Assembly: GCA_038206765.1 (NCBI GenBank)
Contig: JBBRAM010000021.1
Span: 1 to 64,000 of the forward strand
DNA length: 64,000 nucleotides
Source: UKL13-2 sp038206765
Lineage (GTDB): Bacteria; Pseudomonadota; Gammaproteobacteria; Burkholderiales; Usitatibacteraceae
Direction: 5' to 3'
Shown: positions 54,024 through 64,000 of the stretch, in pieces
Layout of the letters: every line of letters starts with the position of its first letter
How positions within the stretch are numbered: position 1 is the first letter of the stretch
Program-made: the position numbers and the translations under genes
Notes under the pieces: generated by a model
Database searches by the model: none
The model's input: only the letters and a program-made list of their open reading frames with translations
Told to the model about the DNA's origin: nothing

Positions 54024-54575
54024 TTATTGTTGCTGCCGCCGCTGGCGACGCTTCCACATGGTCGAAACGACGCATCGCCAGATTAACATCGTGCCGAAAT
54101 AACCGACGATAGCGAAGATCACAGATTGGATCGCCAAGCCAATCAGCAGCGTCGGGCCGAGTGAGACAAACCAATTGAACATATCGGGAACGATACGCCA
54201 AAGTTGTGTGAATGAGAGTGATAGCGTCAATTCTGGCGGCGCGATATTGCGCATACTCTCGCCGGTGACGATTGTGCCGATGCTATAGGCCAAAATATAG
54301 AGCGGGATGAAGGTCAGCGGGTTCGTATAGAGAGTGGCAGCGGCTGCCGCCAAAATATTGGCGCGCAGCGGAATCGCAATCAAAACCGCCAACAATATTT
54401 GAACGGGTCCGGGGATTAAACCCGTGACAAATCCGATGGCGACGCCGAGCGCGACGCTGCGCCGATGCAGATGCCATAGGCGCGGGTGGCCAAGCCACGG
54501 CGCTAACCAACGCAGGTACCGGTTCTCAGTGATTAATTCGGGCCGTGGGAGTTTGCGGCGTAGGTAGCGTTTCAT
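54024..54575 (-). CDS. DUF2062 membrane protein
   Basis: 183 residues. A basic N-terminus, then the typical LWHLHRRSVALGVAIGFVTGLIPGP block (cited by HRRSVALGVAIGFVTG), NPLTFIPLYILAY, and a C-terminal hydrophobic helix (LLIGLAIQSVIFAIVGYF), ending in a basic tail. DUF2062 proteins are inner-membrane proteins of unknown function, sometimes near comEC as here. It is divergent from comEC. Confidence 0.9.
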   Translation of the reverse strand: MKRYLRRKLPRPELITENRYLRWLAPWLGHPRLWHLHRRSVALGVAIGFVTGLIPGPVQILLAVLIAIPLRANILAAAAATLYTNPLTFIPLYILAYSIGTIVTGESMRNIAPPELTLSLSFTQLWRIVPDMFNWFVSLGPTLLIGLAIQSVIFAIVGYFGTMLIWRCVVSTMWKRRQRRQQQ

Positions 54576-54757
54576 TTGGCCTTTTGGTTGCCAGCGTGTC
54601 GTCGATTGGTGTGGTTGCTGCGTTAGACCGTTGGGAATTTGTTTTGGGGTCGCGCCACCATTAAAGTTACCATCGAAGTCATCACTACAGTCAAAGCCAA
54701 GTTACCCTAATTCGGTTCTTTTTTCGTTGCAAGTTCGCAGATAACAAGAATAATAGC

Positions 54758-57193
54758 GTGCGTATTTTCTCACTCGGCCTCGTCATCGGGGCATTTTTAT
54801 TGCAAACCATGGCGACGCTGCCGCTCGCGGCGGATGATTGCGTGCGGGTGATGATTGCCTCGGGAGCCGCGCTGGTGCTGGTGTTTGGGCTCGTCGTCCG
54901 TAAAAAATCGAGCACTATCGCAACGACTTTCGCCATCGCGTTGATGCTGGTGATCGGCATGATGATGGGCTTTGGTTACGCTAATTGGCGTGCTGATGTG
55001 CGGCTGGCACAAGAGCTGCCGCGCGAATGGGAAGGCCGTGATGTTGAGGTGATCGGAGTTGTGGCGAGCTTACCGACGGTGAATGAACGCGGCACACGGT
55101 TTGAATTTGATATTGAGCGTGTGCTAACTAGCGACGCAAAAATTCCACCACATATTTCATTGACTTGGTATATCGAGCGCCCCAAGAAAGGCGAGGATGC
55201 CAAGCCACCGCCAGAAATAAAACCCGGCGAGCGTTGGCACTTGACGGTGAAACTCCGCCGTCCACACGGCACGCTCAATCCGCATGGCTATGATTTTGAA
55301 GCGTTTGCGCTAGAACAAAACATCCGCGCCACCGGCTATATTCGCACCAAGGGCGTGAACGAAAAACGCGATGATTTTGTCGAGAGTTTTCCCAATCGCG
55401 TTGATCGAATCCGCATGGCGATTCGGGATCGCATGAATGTGGCGTTGAAAGATTTGCCCTACCGAGGAGTAATGGTGGCGCTGGCGATCGGCGAGCAAAA
55501 TGCCGTGCCAGCAGATCAATGGAAAGTGTTTTGGCGCACTGGCATTGGTCATCTGGTATCGATCTCCGGGTTGCATATTACGATGGTGGCGAGCCTGCTG
55601 TATTGGCTTACCTTCCGCATCTGGGCTAGTTTTCCCGCGCTGGCGCTGCGCTTGCCTGCCCAGCGGGCGGCGGTGTTATCCGGTGCGTTCACGGCGCTCG
55701 CTTATTCGTTAATTGCCGGCTTTTCGGTGCCTACCCAACGTACCTTATTCATGCTCTCAGCCGTGGCCGTGGCGCTGTGGATGGGGCGCACGACCTCGGC
55801 AACGCGGATGCTGTCTTGGGCGCTGCTGTTGGTGATTCTACTTGACCCGTGGGCGGTATTGGCGCCCGGATTTTGGTTAAGTTTTGGCGCGGTCGCCGCA
55901 ATTTTTTATGTCACAGCCCATCGCACGGGGCAGCTATCCTCGTTGAGAGGCGCGGCGCTTACACAAGTGGCCGTCACGCTTGGGTTGCTGCCGATGACGT
56001 TGGCGCTTTTTCAAGAGGTCTCGGTGGTTTCGCCCATCGCCAACGCGTTCGCGATACCAATCGTGAGCTTGGTAGTAGTGCCGATTACCTTGCTGGGTGC
56101 GGCACTTTCATTCATCGGCCCGTTCGATTGGCTGCTGCAACTGGCGCATGAAATTTTTTCATGGTGTTATTGGCTGCTGACGTGGTTGTCGAACACGCCC
56201 AACGCGGTTTGGCAAAGCCATGCGCCGCAGCCGTGGACGGTGGCCTTGGCGCTGTTTGGCTGCGGGTGGTGGCTGCTGCCGCGGGGTGCGGCGCCGCGTT
56301 GGTTGGGAATCGTTTTTGCATTGCCGATGTTTGTGATGTTGCCACCCAAGCCCAAAGATGATGAGCTGTGGGTTACGTTGCTCGATGTTGGGCAGGGCTT
56401 GGCTACGGTGGTGCGGACGGCGAACCATACGCTCGTCTACGACACCGGCCCGCGCTTCAACCCCGATAGCGATTCGGGCAATCGCATTATCGTGCCCTAT
56501 CTTCGCGGCGAGGGCATACGCGAACTGGATGCGCTGATCGTGACCCATGCCGACGAGGACCATTCAGGTGGCGCGAAATCCGTGATTGATGCTCGCAACC
56601 CAAAATGGGTGATGACCTCGATGGCGGCTGACCATGAGAGTTTCAAAAACGCGTCGGAAGTAATCAGGTGCGACATGCGTGATGACTGGCATTGGGACGG
56701 GGTTTATTTCAACATCTTGCATCCAACTAAGGGCAATTACGATGACGATCGCCGCAAGACCAACGATGTCGGCTGCACACTTAAAATCACCTCGCCGGGT
56801 GGCTCGATTTTAATGACGGCGGATATTGAAAAACGCAGTGAATACGACCTGCTGCTGAGGGCTGAGGCCGATCCTTCTGAGCTAAAAGCCGACGTTATGG
56901 TTGTGCCACATCACGGCAGTAAAACCTCGTCGACCGAGGCCTTTATCGATGCGGTCAACCCCAAGCTTGCGCTAGTGCCTGTTGGCTACCGAAGCCGCTT
57001 CCGCCACCCGAATGTCGAGGTGATGGCCCGCTATTTGGACCGCGGGATTAAGATCATCCGTACCGATGAATGGGGGGCACTGACCTTAAAGTTCGGCAAC
57101 GATAGCAAGGGCGCGCCGACGGTGACAAAGTACCGAGAGCAGCATAAGCGCTATTGGCTGGACTGGCCCGACGGCGAGGGCGCGTTGGAATGA
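54758..57193 (+). CDS. comEC: DNA internalisation protein ComEC/Rec2
   Basis: 811 residues. Regions in order: N-terminal helices, the DUF4131 extracytoplasmic part (~60-220), the competence membrane core with GIGHLVSISGLHITMVASLL (about 263-282), and a C-terminal metallo-beta-lactamase-like domain with LDVGQGLATVV, VTHADEDHSGG and VPHHGSKTS. It forms the channel that takes single-stranded DNA into the cytoplasm. The start is a GTG at 54758. Its presence suggests natural transformability. Confidence 0.95.
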   Translation: MRIFSLGLVIGAFLLQTMATLPLAADDCVRVMIASGAALVLVFGLVVRKKSSTIATTFAIALMLVIGMMMGFGYANWRADVRLAQELPREWEGRDVEVIGVVASLPTVNERGTRFEFDIERVLTSDAKIPPHISLTWYIERPKKGEDAKPPPEIKPGERWHLTVKLRRPHGTLNPHGYDFEAFALEQNIRATGYIRTKGVNEKRDDFVESFPNRVDRIRMAIRDRMNVALKDLPYRGVMVALAIGEQNAVPADQWKVFWRTGIGHLVSISGLHITMVASLLYWLTFRIWASFPALALRLPAQRAAVLSGAFTALAYSLIAGFSVPTQRTLFMLSAVAVALWMGRTTSATRMLSWALLLVILLDPWAVLAPGFWLSFGAVAAIFYVTAHRTGQLSSLRGAALTQVAVTLGLLPMTLALFQEVSVVSPIANAFAIPIVSLVVVPITLLGAALSFIGPFDWLLQLAHEIFSWCYWLLTWLSNTPNAVWQSHAPQPWTVALALFGCGWWLLPRGAAPRWLGIVFALPMFVMLPPKPKDDELWVTLLDVGQGLATVVRTANHTLVYDTGPRFNPDSDSGNRIIVPYLRGEGIRELDALIVTHADEDHSGGAKSVIDARNPKWVMTSMAADHESFKNASEVIRCDMRDDWHWDGVYFNILHPTKGNYDDDRRKTNDVGCTLKITSPGGSILMTADIEKRSEYDLLLRAEADPSELKADVMVVPHHGSKTSSTEAFIDAVNPKLALVPVGYRSRFRHPNVEVMARYLDRGIKIIRTDEWGALTLKFGNDSKGAPTVTKYREQHKRYWLDWPDGEGALE

Positions 57194-57588
57194 GGCATTT
57201 AGTTGGCTAGCATGGTTACCGATCAGGTTTACGTCACTCATCTTTATCGATACCCAACATAAGCAACCATCAACGGCAGTTGCTTTTGGGCTGTAACAAT
57301 TTGTATCGTTTGTGTCGCATTTTTGCAACAATGCAGGTCACGACAGTGACATCAAGTCACATTTTGACCATGGTCGGCACACAAATGATAGTCTTCGTCA
57401 ACAGCTAAACATGACGTGCGCCTATTGCTCACTTTAGACGGTCTTTGTGGCGATGGTGCGTCCCGCAATTGTCATGTAATCGTTATGCGATGTCATAAGC
57501 ATCGAATAAGAACGAAGCCGTTTTAACGACTTTTACCAGTCACCGAATCTTTCCAGACTATTTCGTCTATCTACCTGATGGGGGCATC
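57194..57588 (+). other. Promoter region of the TonB receptor
   Basis: About 395 bp. It has an inverted repeat GTGAC-ATCAA-GTCAC at 57346-57360 that could be an operator. No gene is evident. Confidence 0.45.
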
Positions 57589-60354
57589 ATGAAGTTGAAG
57601 CAGAAAAAATTATCGCTAGTATTGTCGCGGCTAATGTCAACAGCGTTGAGTACAAGTGCGGTTGCCGCACTCGTTTCGGCACCTGTGCTAGCGCAGGATG
57701 CAGCAAAGGCCGTGCCCGCACCGGCGCCGCAAAAAATCGAAAGAATCGAAGTGACGGGCTCGAACATTAAGCGTGTTGACGCTGAGTCGGCATCACCAAT
57801 TCAGGTGATTACCCGTGATGAAATCGAGCGCTCCGGCAAACAAACAGTGACCGAACTGTTGCGCACACTTCCTTCTGCTGGCGGCGGCGGTTTAAATGAC
57901 CTGGCAGGGTCAAATAGTTTCTCGCCTGGCGCGTCGTCTGTCTCATTGCGCGGTTTGGGATCATCGGCAACGCTCATTCTGCTGAATGGCCGTCGCATTG
58001 CACCGTATGGCTTGTCTGATCCGAATTATGGCCAAAGTGCTGTTGTTAACTTAGATGCCATCCCGTTTGATGCAATTGATCGCGTTGAAATTTTGAAAGA
58101 TGGCGCTTCCGCAATTTATGGCTCAGAGGCAATTGCCGGTGTTGTCAACATCATTTTGCGTAAAGATTTTAAAGGCGGTATTGTTGGGGTAACGGGCTCA
58201 ACTAACTTGAAGGGCATCTACAACACAGGCGACATTGTTGCTACGGTTGGCTTTGGCGACTTGGCACGTGACCGCTACAACATTTTTGTGAACGTCGAGG
58301 GCTATAGCCGCGAGCGAGTCACTTTTAGGGACTCTGAGAAATATCTGAACCGCTCTGAATTTTTTAATTCCACTCGTTACCGCACTGGCCAAAAAGCTTT
58401 TTCCTCTTATGCACCACAGCTGAATTTATATCCTGGCGTTGTTTTTGACCCAGATACGCTCGGCGGGGCATTTATTTACACAACCGCTGGGTCGGCGAAC
58501 CAAAATGTTTGCCCACCGGGCCAGCAACGTCCGGGTCAGACAGTATGTCGCTATGATATTTTTGGTGACACGGAAGTTGTCGCTAAAAGTGATCGCGCCA
58601 ATTTGTTTACCCGCGGCACCTTTGATTTAAGCGCTTCGACTAGTATCTACGGTGAGATCGCGTTTAATCAGCTTAAAACAAAGTATTTGGGCTCGCCGCA
58701 AGTTGCAGGTGATTTTGGTTACTTTTATGCGTCGGCAACGAACAAAATTATTAACATTCCAGAGGTGTTGCCGCCAAACAACCCAAGTAATCCAACGGGT
58801 GACTACGTCGGCTATCGTTATCGCTTTAACGATGTTGGCCCAACTGGCACCGACGTGACCAGTAACTCAACGCGTTTTGTGTTGGGTGCCAAGACCGCAT
58901 TGGGTACGTGGGATGTCGAGGCAGGTGCGCTGTACAGTGAAAGCAAAACGGATGCTATCTCGACGAACCAAATCCGCACGTCGGTGTTGACGAAAGCGAT
59001 TCTGGAGGGAACTTATAATTTCCTGAGCCCATCAACCGGAAAAATTACCGCAAAAGATTTGCGGGTTAACTCTAAAGACACAGCCAAATCCAGCTTCACG
59101 ATTTTAGACATCAAGACGTCTACTGAGCTTGGCAATTTGCCGGGTGGTCCCGTTGGCTTCGCGGCTGGTATTGAGTATCGTCGTGAGGACCGCCAAGCAT
59201 CACCGGATGTGTTTAAGACGACTGGTGAGATTCTCGGCTACGGTGCTTCAAGTGCAGATGGCAAGCGTGACATTACGGGTGTTTTCGTTGAGCTCAATTT
59301 ACCGGTTTGGAAAGGTGTTGATGTCCAGTTAGCTGGCCGGAATGACCAATACTCTGATTATGGCCGCTCATCCATCCCCAAGGTTGGTATTACTTGGACG
59401 GTGCTGCCAGATTTGAAATTGCGATCAAGTTACTCAGAGGGCTTCCGCGCGCCGTCACTCACGGAAAACAGCAAGAGTTCAACATCTGCCTTCACGACGG
59501 TCTCAGACCCCGTCAAGTGTATCAACGGCGATGAAAATCAGTGCCAACAAAATATTGGTTTGTTGATTCAAGCCAACCCAAACGTTAGGCCAGAAACGGC
59601 GAAGACGTCTAACGCCGGCATTGTTTTTGATTTCTCTAAAGACACTTCTGTCACGGTCGATTTTTACCGTATTGACCGTAAGAATGAGATCAATATTTTG
59701 AGCCTAGGGCAAATTCTGAATAACGAAAACAACCCTTCTCCACTCTATAAGGGCCGTGTCCAGCGCGGACCAGCTGCACCGGGCGAACTTGTCGGCGATA
59801 TTCAGTCTATTCGGACAGGGTTTATTAACGTTGGTAGAACCGTAACCTCCGGTGTTGATCTCGATTTAAATTCGAAATTTTCGCTCGGCGCATACGGCAA
59901 ACTCTCCACCAATGCGTTGATTACCTACACAAGTGTCTACAAAAATAGTCCTGAAGATGGATCTGGCTATACGACTTACGTTGACTACCGTGATTACCCA
60001 CGCGTGCGGGGTACGTTGCGTACGGTTTGGGAGACGGGTAACTGGGCGACAACATTGACGGCACGCTATTTTTCGGGCTTTCATACCTACAGCAATGGTG
60101 ATCCAACAGCAGTAACCTGTAACAGTAAAGCGGCGAGCTCTATCTATCTGGGCTATTGCCGTGTCACCGAGCAGGTCACTTTTGATCTGGGAACCCAGTA
60201 CCGCGGCATCAAAGACTTGCTGCTCTCGGCGACTGTGCAAAATATCGGCAATCTGCGTCCGTCGGCTGATCCATTAAGTCGTCCTGCCAATACCGATTGG
60301 TTCTCGCAGACTGGCGCTTATTTGACGCTCGGTGCGAAGTACACCTTCAAGTAA
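57589..60354 (+). CDS. TonB-dependent outer-membrane receptor
   Basis: 921 residues. A signal peptide is followed by the TonB box region (IERIEVTGSNIKR), then a plug with SPIQVITRDEIERSGKQTVTELL and NGRRIAPYG (about 60-200) and a 22-strand-type barrel ending in AYLTLGAKYTFK with a C-terminal aromatic. It has the VTGSNIKR type plug seen in large receptors of Xanthomonas and Caulobacter for sugars or peptides; the ligand cannot be named. It is monocistronic with a strong terminator, and its nearest rightward neighbour is the cyanophycin locus. Confidence 0.93.
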   Translation: MKLKQKKLSLVLSRLMSTALSTSAVAALVSAPVLAQDAAKAVPAPAPQKIERIEVTGSNIKRVDAESASPIQVITRDEIERSGKQTVTELLRTLPSAGGGGLNDLAGSNSFSPGASSVSLRGLGSSATLILLNGRRIAPYGLSDPNYGQSAVVNLDAIPFDAIDRVEILKDGASAIYGSEAIAGVVNIILRKDFKGGIVGVTGSTNLKGIYNTGDIVATVGFGDLARDRYNIFVNVEGYSRERVTFRDSEKYLNRSEFFNSTRYRTGQKAFSSYAPQLNLYPGVVFDPDTLGGAFIYTTAGSANQNVCPPGQQRPGQTVCRYDIFGDTEVVAKSDRANLFTRGTFDLSASTSIYGEIAFNQLKTKYLGSPQVAGDFGYFYASATNKIINIPEVLPPNNPSNPTGDYVGYRYRFNDVGPTGTDVTSNSTRFVLGAKTALGTWDVEAGALYSESKTDAISTNQIRTSVLTKAILEGTYNFLSPSTGKITAKDLRVNSKDTAKSSFTILDIKTSTELGNLPGGPVGFAAGIEYRREDRQASPDVFKTTGEILGYGASSADGKRDITGVFVELNLPVWKGVDVQLAGRNDQYSDYGRSSIPKVGITWTVLPDLKLRSSYSEGFRAPSLTENSKSSTSAFTTVSDPVKCINGDENQCQQNIGLLIQANPNVRPETAKTSNAGIVFDFSKDTSVTVDFYRIDRKNEINILSLGQILNNENNPSPLYKGRVQRGPAAPGELVGDIQSIRTGFINVGRTVTSGVDLDLNSKFSLGAYGKLSTNALITYTSVYKNSPEDGSGYTTYVDYRDYPRVRGTLRTVWETGNWATTLTARYFSGFHTYSNGDPTAVTCNSKAASSIYLGYCRVTEQVTFDLGTQYRGIKDLLLSATVQNIGNLRPSADPLSRPANTDWFSQTGAYLTLGAKYTFK

Positions 60355-60384
60355 TCTAAGAAGCTCGTTTTATGAAGCAAAAAA

Positions 60385-60415
60385 AACCGCCCGAGAAATC
60401 GGGTGGTTTTTTTTT
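60385..60415 (+). terminator. Rho-independent terminator of the TonB receptor gene
   Basis: AACCGCCCGA (60385-60394) pairs with TCGGGTGGTT (60399-60408), one G-U pair, GAAA loop, followed by a long T run. Confidence 0.95.
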
Positions 60416-60524
60416 CGCGGGCAAATCGTTGATTAGTCGTTATGCCCTTCATTGAACGGTTGCCCATCGCCGAGCCGTATCTGAATCAGTCATAATGCAT
60501 GATGTTTAAACGCGGAGTTATGTG

Positions 60525-61379
60525 ATGCCCAGTAAAGTAGCAGAAGGTCAAGAACGGGGGTGGATTATTCCCATTGGCGGTGCGGAAGAAAAAGAGAAAG
60601 AAAACTCACCGCAGATCCTGCAGCGGTTTGTAGCACTTTGCGGCGCGGGCATTGGCATGGGTGCAGATATTGTTGTCATCCCGACGGCGAGCCGTTTAGC
60701 GGATACCGGCGCACGTTACGAACGTATTTTTGGTGATCTCGGTGCCGGGCGCGTGACGGCGATGGATTTTGATACCCGCCGCGATTGCGAGGAACGCGGA
60801 CGCTTGGATCGTTTGGAATCGGCGACCGGTGTATTTTTTACCGGTGGCAATCAGCTACGATTATCAACAATGCTCGGTGGAACCTCGGTTGCCAAGGCGT
60901 TGCGGGTGATGAACGCTTCTGGGGTTCATGTGGCGGGCACAAGTGCGGGCGCGTCGTTCATCAGTGAGCACATGATCGCGTTTGGTGAGGAGGGTGCGAG
61001 CCCGACGGCGGGGATGGTGCGTTTGGCACCCGGCCTCGGGTTAACGAACCGGTTTGTGATTGACCAGCATTTCCGCCAGCGTGATCGCTTGGGTCGCTTG
61101 ATGGCCGCGCTTGCTTACAACCCTTTTGCGATTGGTATTGGTTTGGATGAAGATACCGCCGCGTTTATCAGGCCCGACAACGTGTTGGAAGTGGAAGGCA
61201 GTGGTAGTGTGACGATCGTGGATGCTTCCGGCATCCAGTTTTCATCAATGGATACCGCCGAAGAGGGCCAGCCCGTCTGCATGCTGGGCTTGGCGGTGCA
61301 TATTCTGATTGCAGGAGCAACTTATGACATGCACAATCGGTCGGCATCGGCAGGGACATTGAGTACACGCAAAAGCTGA
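60525..61379 (+). CDS. cphB: Cyanophycinase
   Basis: 284 residues, typical size. A serine-protease-like S51 family fold: IIPIGGAEEK near the N-terminus, FTGGNQLRL, and VAGTSAGASF with the nucleophile S140. DQHFRQRDRLGRL and GIGLDEDTA also match. No signal peptide, so it is the cytoplasmic form that releases beta-Asp-Arg dipeptides from stored cyanophycin. ATG 60525 is preferred over the GTG at 60522, with GGAG 7 bp upstream. It is followed after 145 bp by cphA. Confidence 0.95.
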   Translation: MPSKVAEGQERGWIIPIGGAEEKEKENSPQILQRFVALCGAGIGMGADIVVIPTASRLADTGARYERIFGDLGAGRVTAMDFDTRRDCEERGRLDRLESATGVFFTGGNQLRLSTMLGGTSVAKALRVMNASGVHVAGTSAGASFISEHMIAFGEEGASPTAGMVRLAPGLGLTNRFVIDQHFRQRDRLGRLMAALAYNPFAIGIGLDEDTAAFIRPDNVLEVEGSGSVTIVDASGIQFSSMDTAEEGQPVCMLGLAVHILIAGATYDMHNRSASAGTLSTRKS

Positions 61380-61524
61380 TGCGAGGATCTGGGGCGGAAT
61401 AAAGAATAGTTTTCTGATTAGGGGAATACCGGCTTCTCGCGATGCTGTGGCGTAATCATTATTGCTTTCGTGGCTTTTTGTTGGGCATACTTAAAAAAAC
61501 CTCAACACCTAAAAGGGTTTCACC

Positions 61525-64000
61525 ATGCGGATTCTCAATCGTTCAGTGTTTGTCGGTCCCTCGCTATACGCGCACTTCCCGATTATTTATCTTGAGATCG
61601 ATCTGCGCGCGCTGGAAGCGTGGCCGACGGGAAAACTTGGCACCGCGTATGTAATGAAATTGATCGACGCATTGCCGAGCTTGAAAGACCACGGATGCTC
61701 GTATCGTGTTGAAGGCGGGTTGATTCGCCGGATGTTGGAAGACGAAGGCACTTGGCTCGGGCATGTGTTTGAGCATGTCGCGATTGAGCTGCAAAACATT
61801 GCGGGTGAGGATGTCAGCTTTGGTAAAACCCGTTCGACGGATCGCCCCGGCGTTTATACGGTGGTATATGAATATGCGCAGCGCGACGAGGGCATTGAGG
61901 CCGGCGAGCTCGCGCTGAAATTATTATGCTCGCTATTACCCGATCATCTGAAACCCGAAGGTGTAGTGCCCGCTGGTTGGGATTGGCCAACCGAGCGTGA
62001 TGCCTACATCCGTTACGCACAACGCCGTGCATTGGGGCCATCAACCGCGTCCATTGTTCGTGCAGCTGAGGAGCGCGGTATTCCATGGTTGCGCATGAAT
62101 GAGCAATCGTTAATCCAGTTGGGCTATGGCAAGTGGCAGCAGCGTATCCAAGCTACCGTCACCGGACGCACCGGCTATATCGCCGTTGAATTGGCGGGTG
62201 ACAAAGAAGAAACCAATAAAATTTTGGCCGCGCGCGGTTTGCCGGTGCCACGCCAAGAGCTGGTGCGCTCGGCAGATCGCGCGGTCGCAGCGGCGAAGCG
62301 GCTGGGCTATCCGGTAGTGACTAAGCCCTACAACGGCAATCATGGCCGCGGGATTTCGATTCATCTCACCAGCGAAGGCGAGGTGCGAGCGGGCTTTGAT
62401 GCGGCGGTTGAGCATTCATCGTCGGTGATTGTAGAAACTTATTTGACGGGTGAAGACCACCGCCTCTTGGTCGTCAATGGTGAGCTGATCGCTGCCACCC
62501 GCCGTACGCCAGGCCATGTAGTAGGCGATGGACAATCAACGGTGAAACAGTTGGTGGATGAGGTCAATAAAGACCCGCGTCGTGGCATCGGCCATGAAAA
62601 AGTGATGACGCGAATTGAGCTGGATGTGCAGGCCGATATGATGTTGGCGCGATTGAATTACACGACTGAATCGGTACCGGACAAAGATGAAGTCGTGATG
62701 CTGCGTTCCACTGCCAATCTGTCCACCGGCGGTACTGCAACCGATGTGACTGACATCATCCACCCCGATAACCGCGATATGGCGGTGCGAGCGATCACGG
62801 CGATTGGCTTAGATGTGGGCGGTGTTGATTTTCTGATTCCCGATATTACCGAGAGCTACCGTGACATCGGCGGCGGCATTTGTGAAGTTAATGCAGCGCC
62901 CGGTTTTCGCATGCACGTCGCACCGAGTGAAGGTACGCCGCGCGATGTGGCAGGACCGGTGGTCGATATGCTGTTCCCGCCGGGCACACCGTTCCGCGTG
63001 CCGATTGCGGGCATCACCGGCACCAACGGTAAAACAACCACATCACGGATGCTTGCACATATCACCAAGATGGCGGGCTTCACGCCGGGTTTGACAACCA
63101 CGGATGGCGTTTATATCGACGGTCAACGCACGGTCGAGGGTGATATGACGGGGCCAGTCGCAACTAGGATGGTGTTGGCGGATGCGCAGATTGATATTGC
63201 GATTTTGGAAATCGCCCGCGGTGGTTTGCTGCGTGCGGGTATGGGCGTGCCGTTTATCAACGTCGGCGCAGTGCTTAACGTACAGGCCGATCATTTGGGG
63301 ATGAAAGGCATTGATACGCTGGAGCAACTATCGGAAGTGAAGCGAATCGTGGTTGAAGTCGCGAAGGATTGCGCGGTGCTCAATGCAGATGATCCGAATG
63401 TTATCAAAATGAGTGCCGATACCGAAGCCAAGAGTATTTGCTACGTCACCATCAATCCGCAACACGCGGTGGTGCGCGAGCATATCCGCGCCGGTGGCCG
63501 TGCTTGTGCGCTGGAGGCGGGCGTGAACGGGCAGATGATTACGCTCTACGACAAAGGCGGGCATATCCCACTGATGTGGACGCATCTAATCCCCGCAACA
63601 TTGGAAGGGCGCGCGATGCACAATGTGCAGAACGCCATGTTTGCAGCGGCAATGGCGTTTTCGCTCGGTATTAAGCTTGATGCAATCCGGCAGGGTTTGC
63701 GCACTTTTGACACCACCTTCTACCAAGCACCGGGCCGCATGAATGTGTTTGATGAGCATCCGTTTAAAGTCATTTTTGATTATGGTCACAACGCGCATGC
63801 GGTTGGCGTGATGGCTGATTTGGCGCTGCGTTTGGACGTGGCGGGGCGCAGAATCATTGTGCTCTCTGCACCGGGGGACCGGCGCGATGAAGATATCGTT
63901 GCCATTGCCGAAACGGTCGCCGGAAAGTTTGATCATTACATCTGCCGCCGCGATGATTCGCTGCGTGGGCGCGATGGTGATGAGGTGCCGAATATGCTTG
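61525..64000 (+). CDS. cphA: Cyanophycin synthetase (3' partial)
   Basis: 825 codons to the window edge; full-length proteins are about 870-900. Order: N-terminal domain (about 1-160, with TWLGHVFEHVAIELQNIAG), ATP-grasp domain (about 170-480, with VTKPYNGNHGRGI) and a Mur-ligase domain with the P-loop GITGTNGKTTT at 496-506, ILEIARGGLLR and LNADDPNV. It adds aspartate and arginine stepwise to build the cyanophycin polymer at the expense of ATP. AAGGG lies 7 bp before the ATG. Its arginine and aspartate can come from nitrogen gathered by hut and other pathways here (inference). Confidence 0.96.
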   Translation, partial: MRILNRSVFVGPSLYAHFPIIYLEIDLRALEAWPTGKLGTAYVMKLIDALPSLKDHGCSYRVEGGLIRRMLEDEGTWLGHVFEHVAIELQNIAGEDVSFGKTRSTDRPGVYTVVYEYAQRDEGIEAGELALKLLCSLLPDHLKPEGVVPAGWDWPTERDAYIRYAQRRALGPSTASIVRAAEERGIPWLRMNEQSLIQLGYGKWQQRIQATVTGRTGYIAVELAGDKEETNKILAARGLPVPRQELVRSADRAVAAAKRLGYPVVTKPYNGNHGRGISIHLTSEGEVRAGFDAAVEHSSSVIVETYLTGEDHRLLVVNGELIAATRRTPGHVVGDGQSTVKQLVDEVNKDPRRGIGHEKVMTRIELDVQADMMLARLNYTTESVPDKDEVVMLRSTANLSTGGTATDVTDIIHPDNRDMAVRAITAIGLDVGGVDFLIPDITESYRDIGGGICEVNAAPGFRMHVAPSEGTPRDVAGPVVDMLFPPGTPFRVPIAGITGTNGKTTTSRMLAHITKMAGFTPGLTTTDGVYIDGQRTVEGDMTGPVATRMVLADAQIDIAILEIARGGLLRAGMGVPFINVGAVLNVQADHLGMKGIDTLEQLSEVKRIVVEVAKDCAVLNADDPNVIKMSADTEAKSICYVTINPQHAVVREHIRAGGRACALEAGVNGQMITLYDKGGHIPLMWTHLIPATLEGRAMHNVQNAMFAAAMAFSLGIKLDAIRQGLRTFDTTFYQAPGRMNVFDEHPFKVIFDYGHNAHAVGVMADLALRLDVAGRRIIVLSAPGDRRDEDIVAIAETVAGKFDHYICRRDDSLRGRDGDEVPNML

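Noticed and set aside
60361..60420. Alternative reading of the T-rich hairpin as an attenuator of cphB
   Set aside because: It lies 31 bp after the TonB receptor stop and over 100 bp before cphB, with no leader peptide. An ordinary terminator explains it.

Overview
The window looks like chromosomal DNA of a betaproteobacterium, probably Burkholderiales-like, with moderate GC. This rests on gene content and order rather than on any database search. The evidence includes rpfE-recJ next to lolC-lolD, the cluster orn / M48 peptidase / phhB / rsgA, a histidine pathway using hutF plus hutG, and a cyanophycin cphB-cphA pair.

Left end (1-2150): the 3' end of an Rhs polymorphic toxin with an AHH nuclease tip, its likely immunity gene and a small Cro/CI-type regulator. 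These are followed by four TGGGCAC repeats phased at exactly 11 bp and then a tRNA-Val(CAC) with its terminator. I read this as the edge of an integrated element beside a tRNA. 2.4-12.4 kb holds an Arg/Lys/Orn decarboxylase with a stand-alone receiver, a giant secreted beta-helix / FG-GAP protein, an acyltransferase and an orphan small ORF that ends inside a terminator.

12.4-20.8 kb is a complete divergent hut locus. hutU-hutH run leftward and hutC-D-I-G-F run rightward, with a perfect 24-bp palindrome between them. It encodes the five-step route from histidine to glutamate through formimidoylglutamate and N-formylglutamate. 20.8-28.6 kb carries a TauE/SafE permease, an EEP-family membrane hydrolase, an M14 carboxypeptidase, a SpoIIAA-like protein, an IbpA-type small heat-shock protein and a DegP/HtrA protease. 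28.8-33.3 kb is an apparent operon of alkaline phosphatase, a small exported protein and an ABC exporter pair.

33.5-36.7 kb is housekeeping (rsgA, phhB, M48 protease, orn). 36.8-40.8 kb is an accessory patch: an XRE pair, an hsdM-hsdS deletion scar, a GST, and a winged-helix / nucleotidyltransferase pair preceded by two 26-bp direct repeats. 40.9-46 kb holds a BON lipoprotein, a Tat-exported amine oxidase with an exported RidA, an HD-family hydrolase and a two-repeat exported protein. 46.1-57.2 kb holds rpfE-recJ-DUF3820-HAD-SDR, lolC-lolD, an alkA-atl alkylation-repair pair, a DUF2062 protein and comEC. The right end has a TonB-dependent receptor followed by cyanophycinase and cyanophycin synthetase, the latter cut by the window edge.

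Two themes run through the window. One is nitrogen handling: histidine to glutamate, amino-acid decarboxylation, amine oxidation and cyanophycin storage. The other is an unusual density of short tandem duplications (6-48 bp units). Many lie in frame inside genes, and they occur in at least fourteen separate places.
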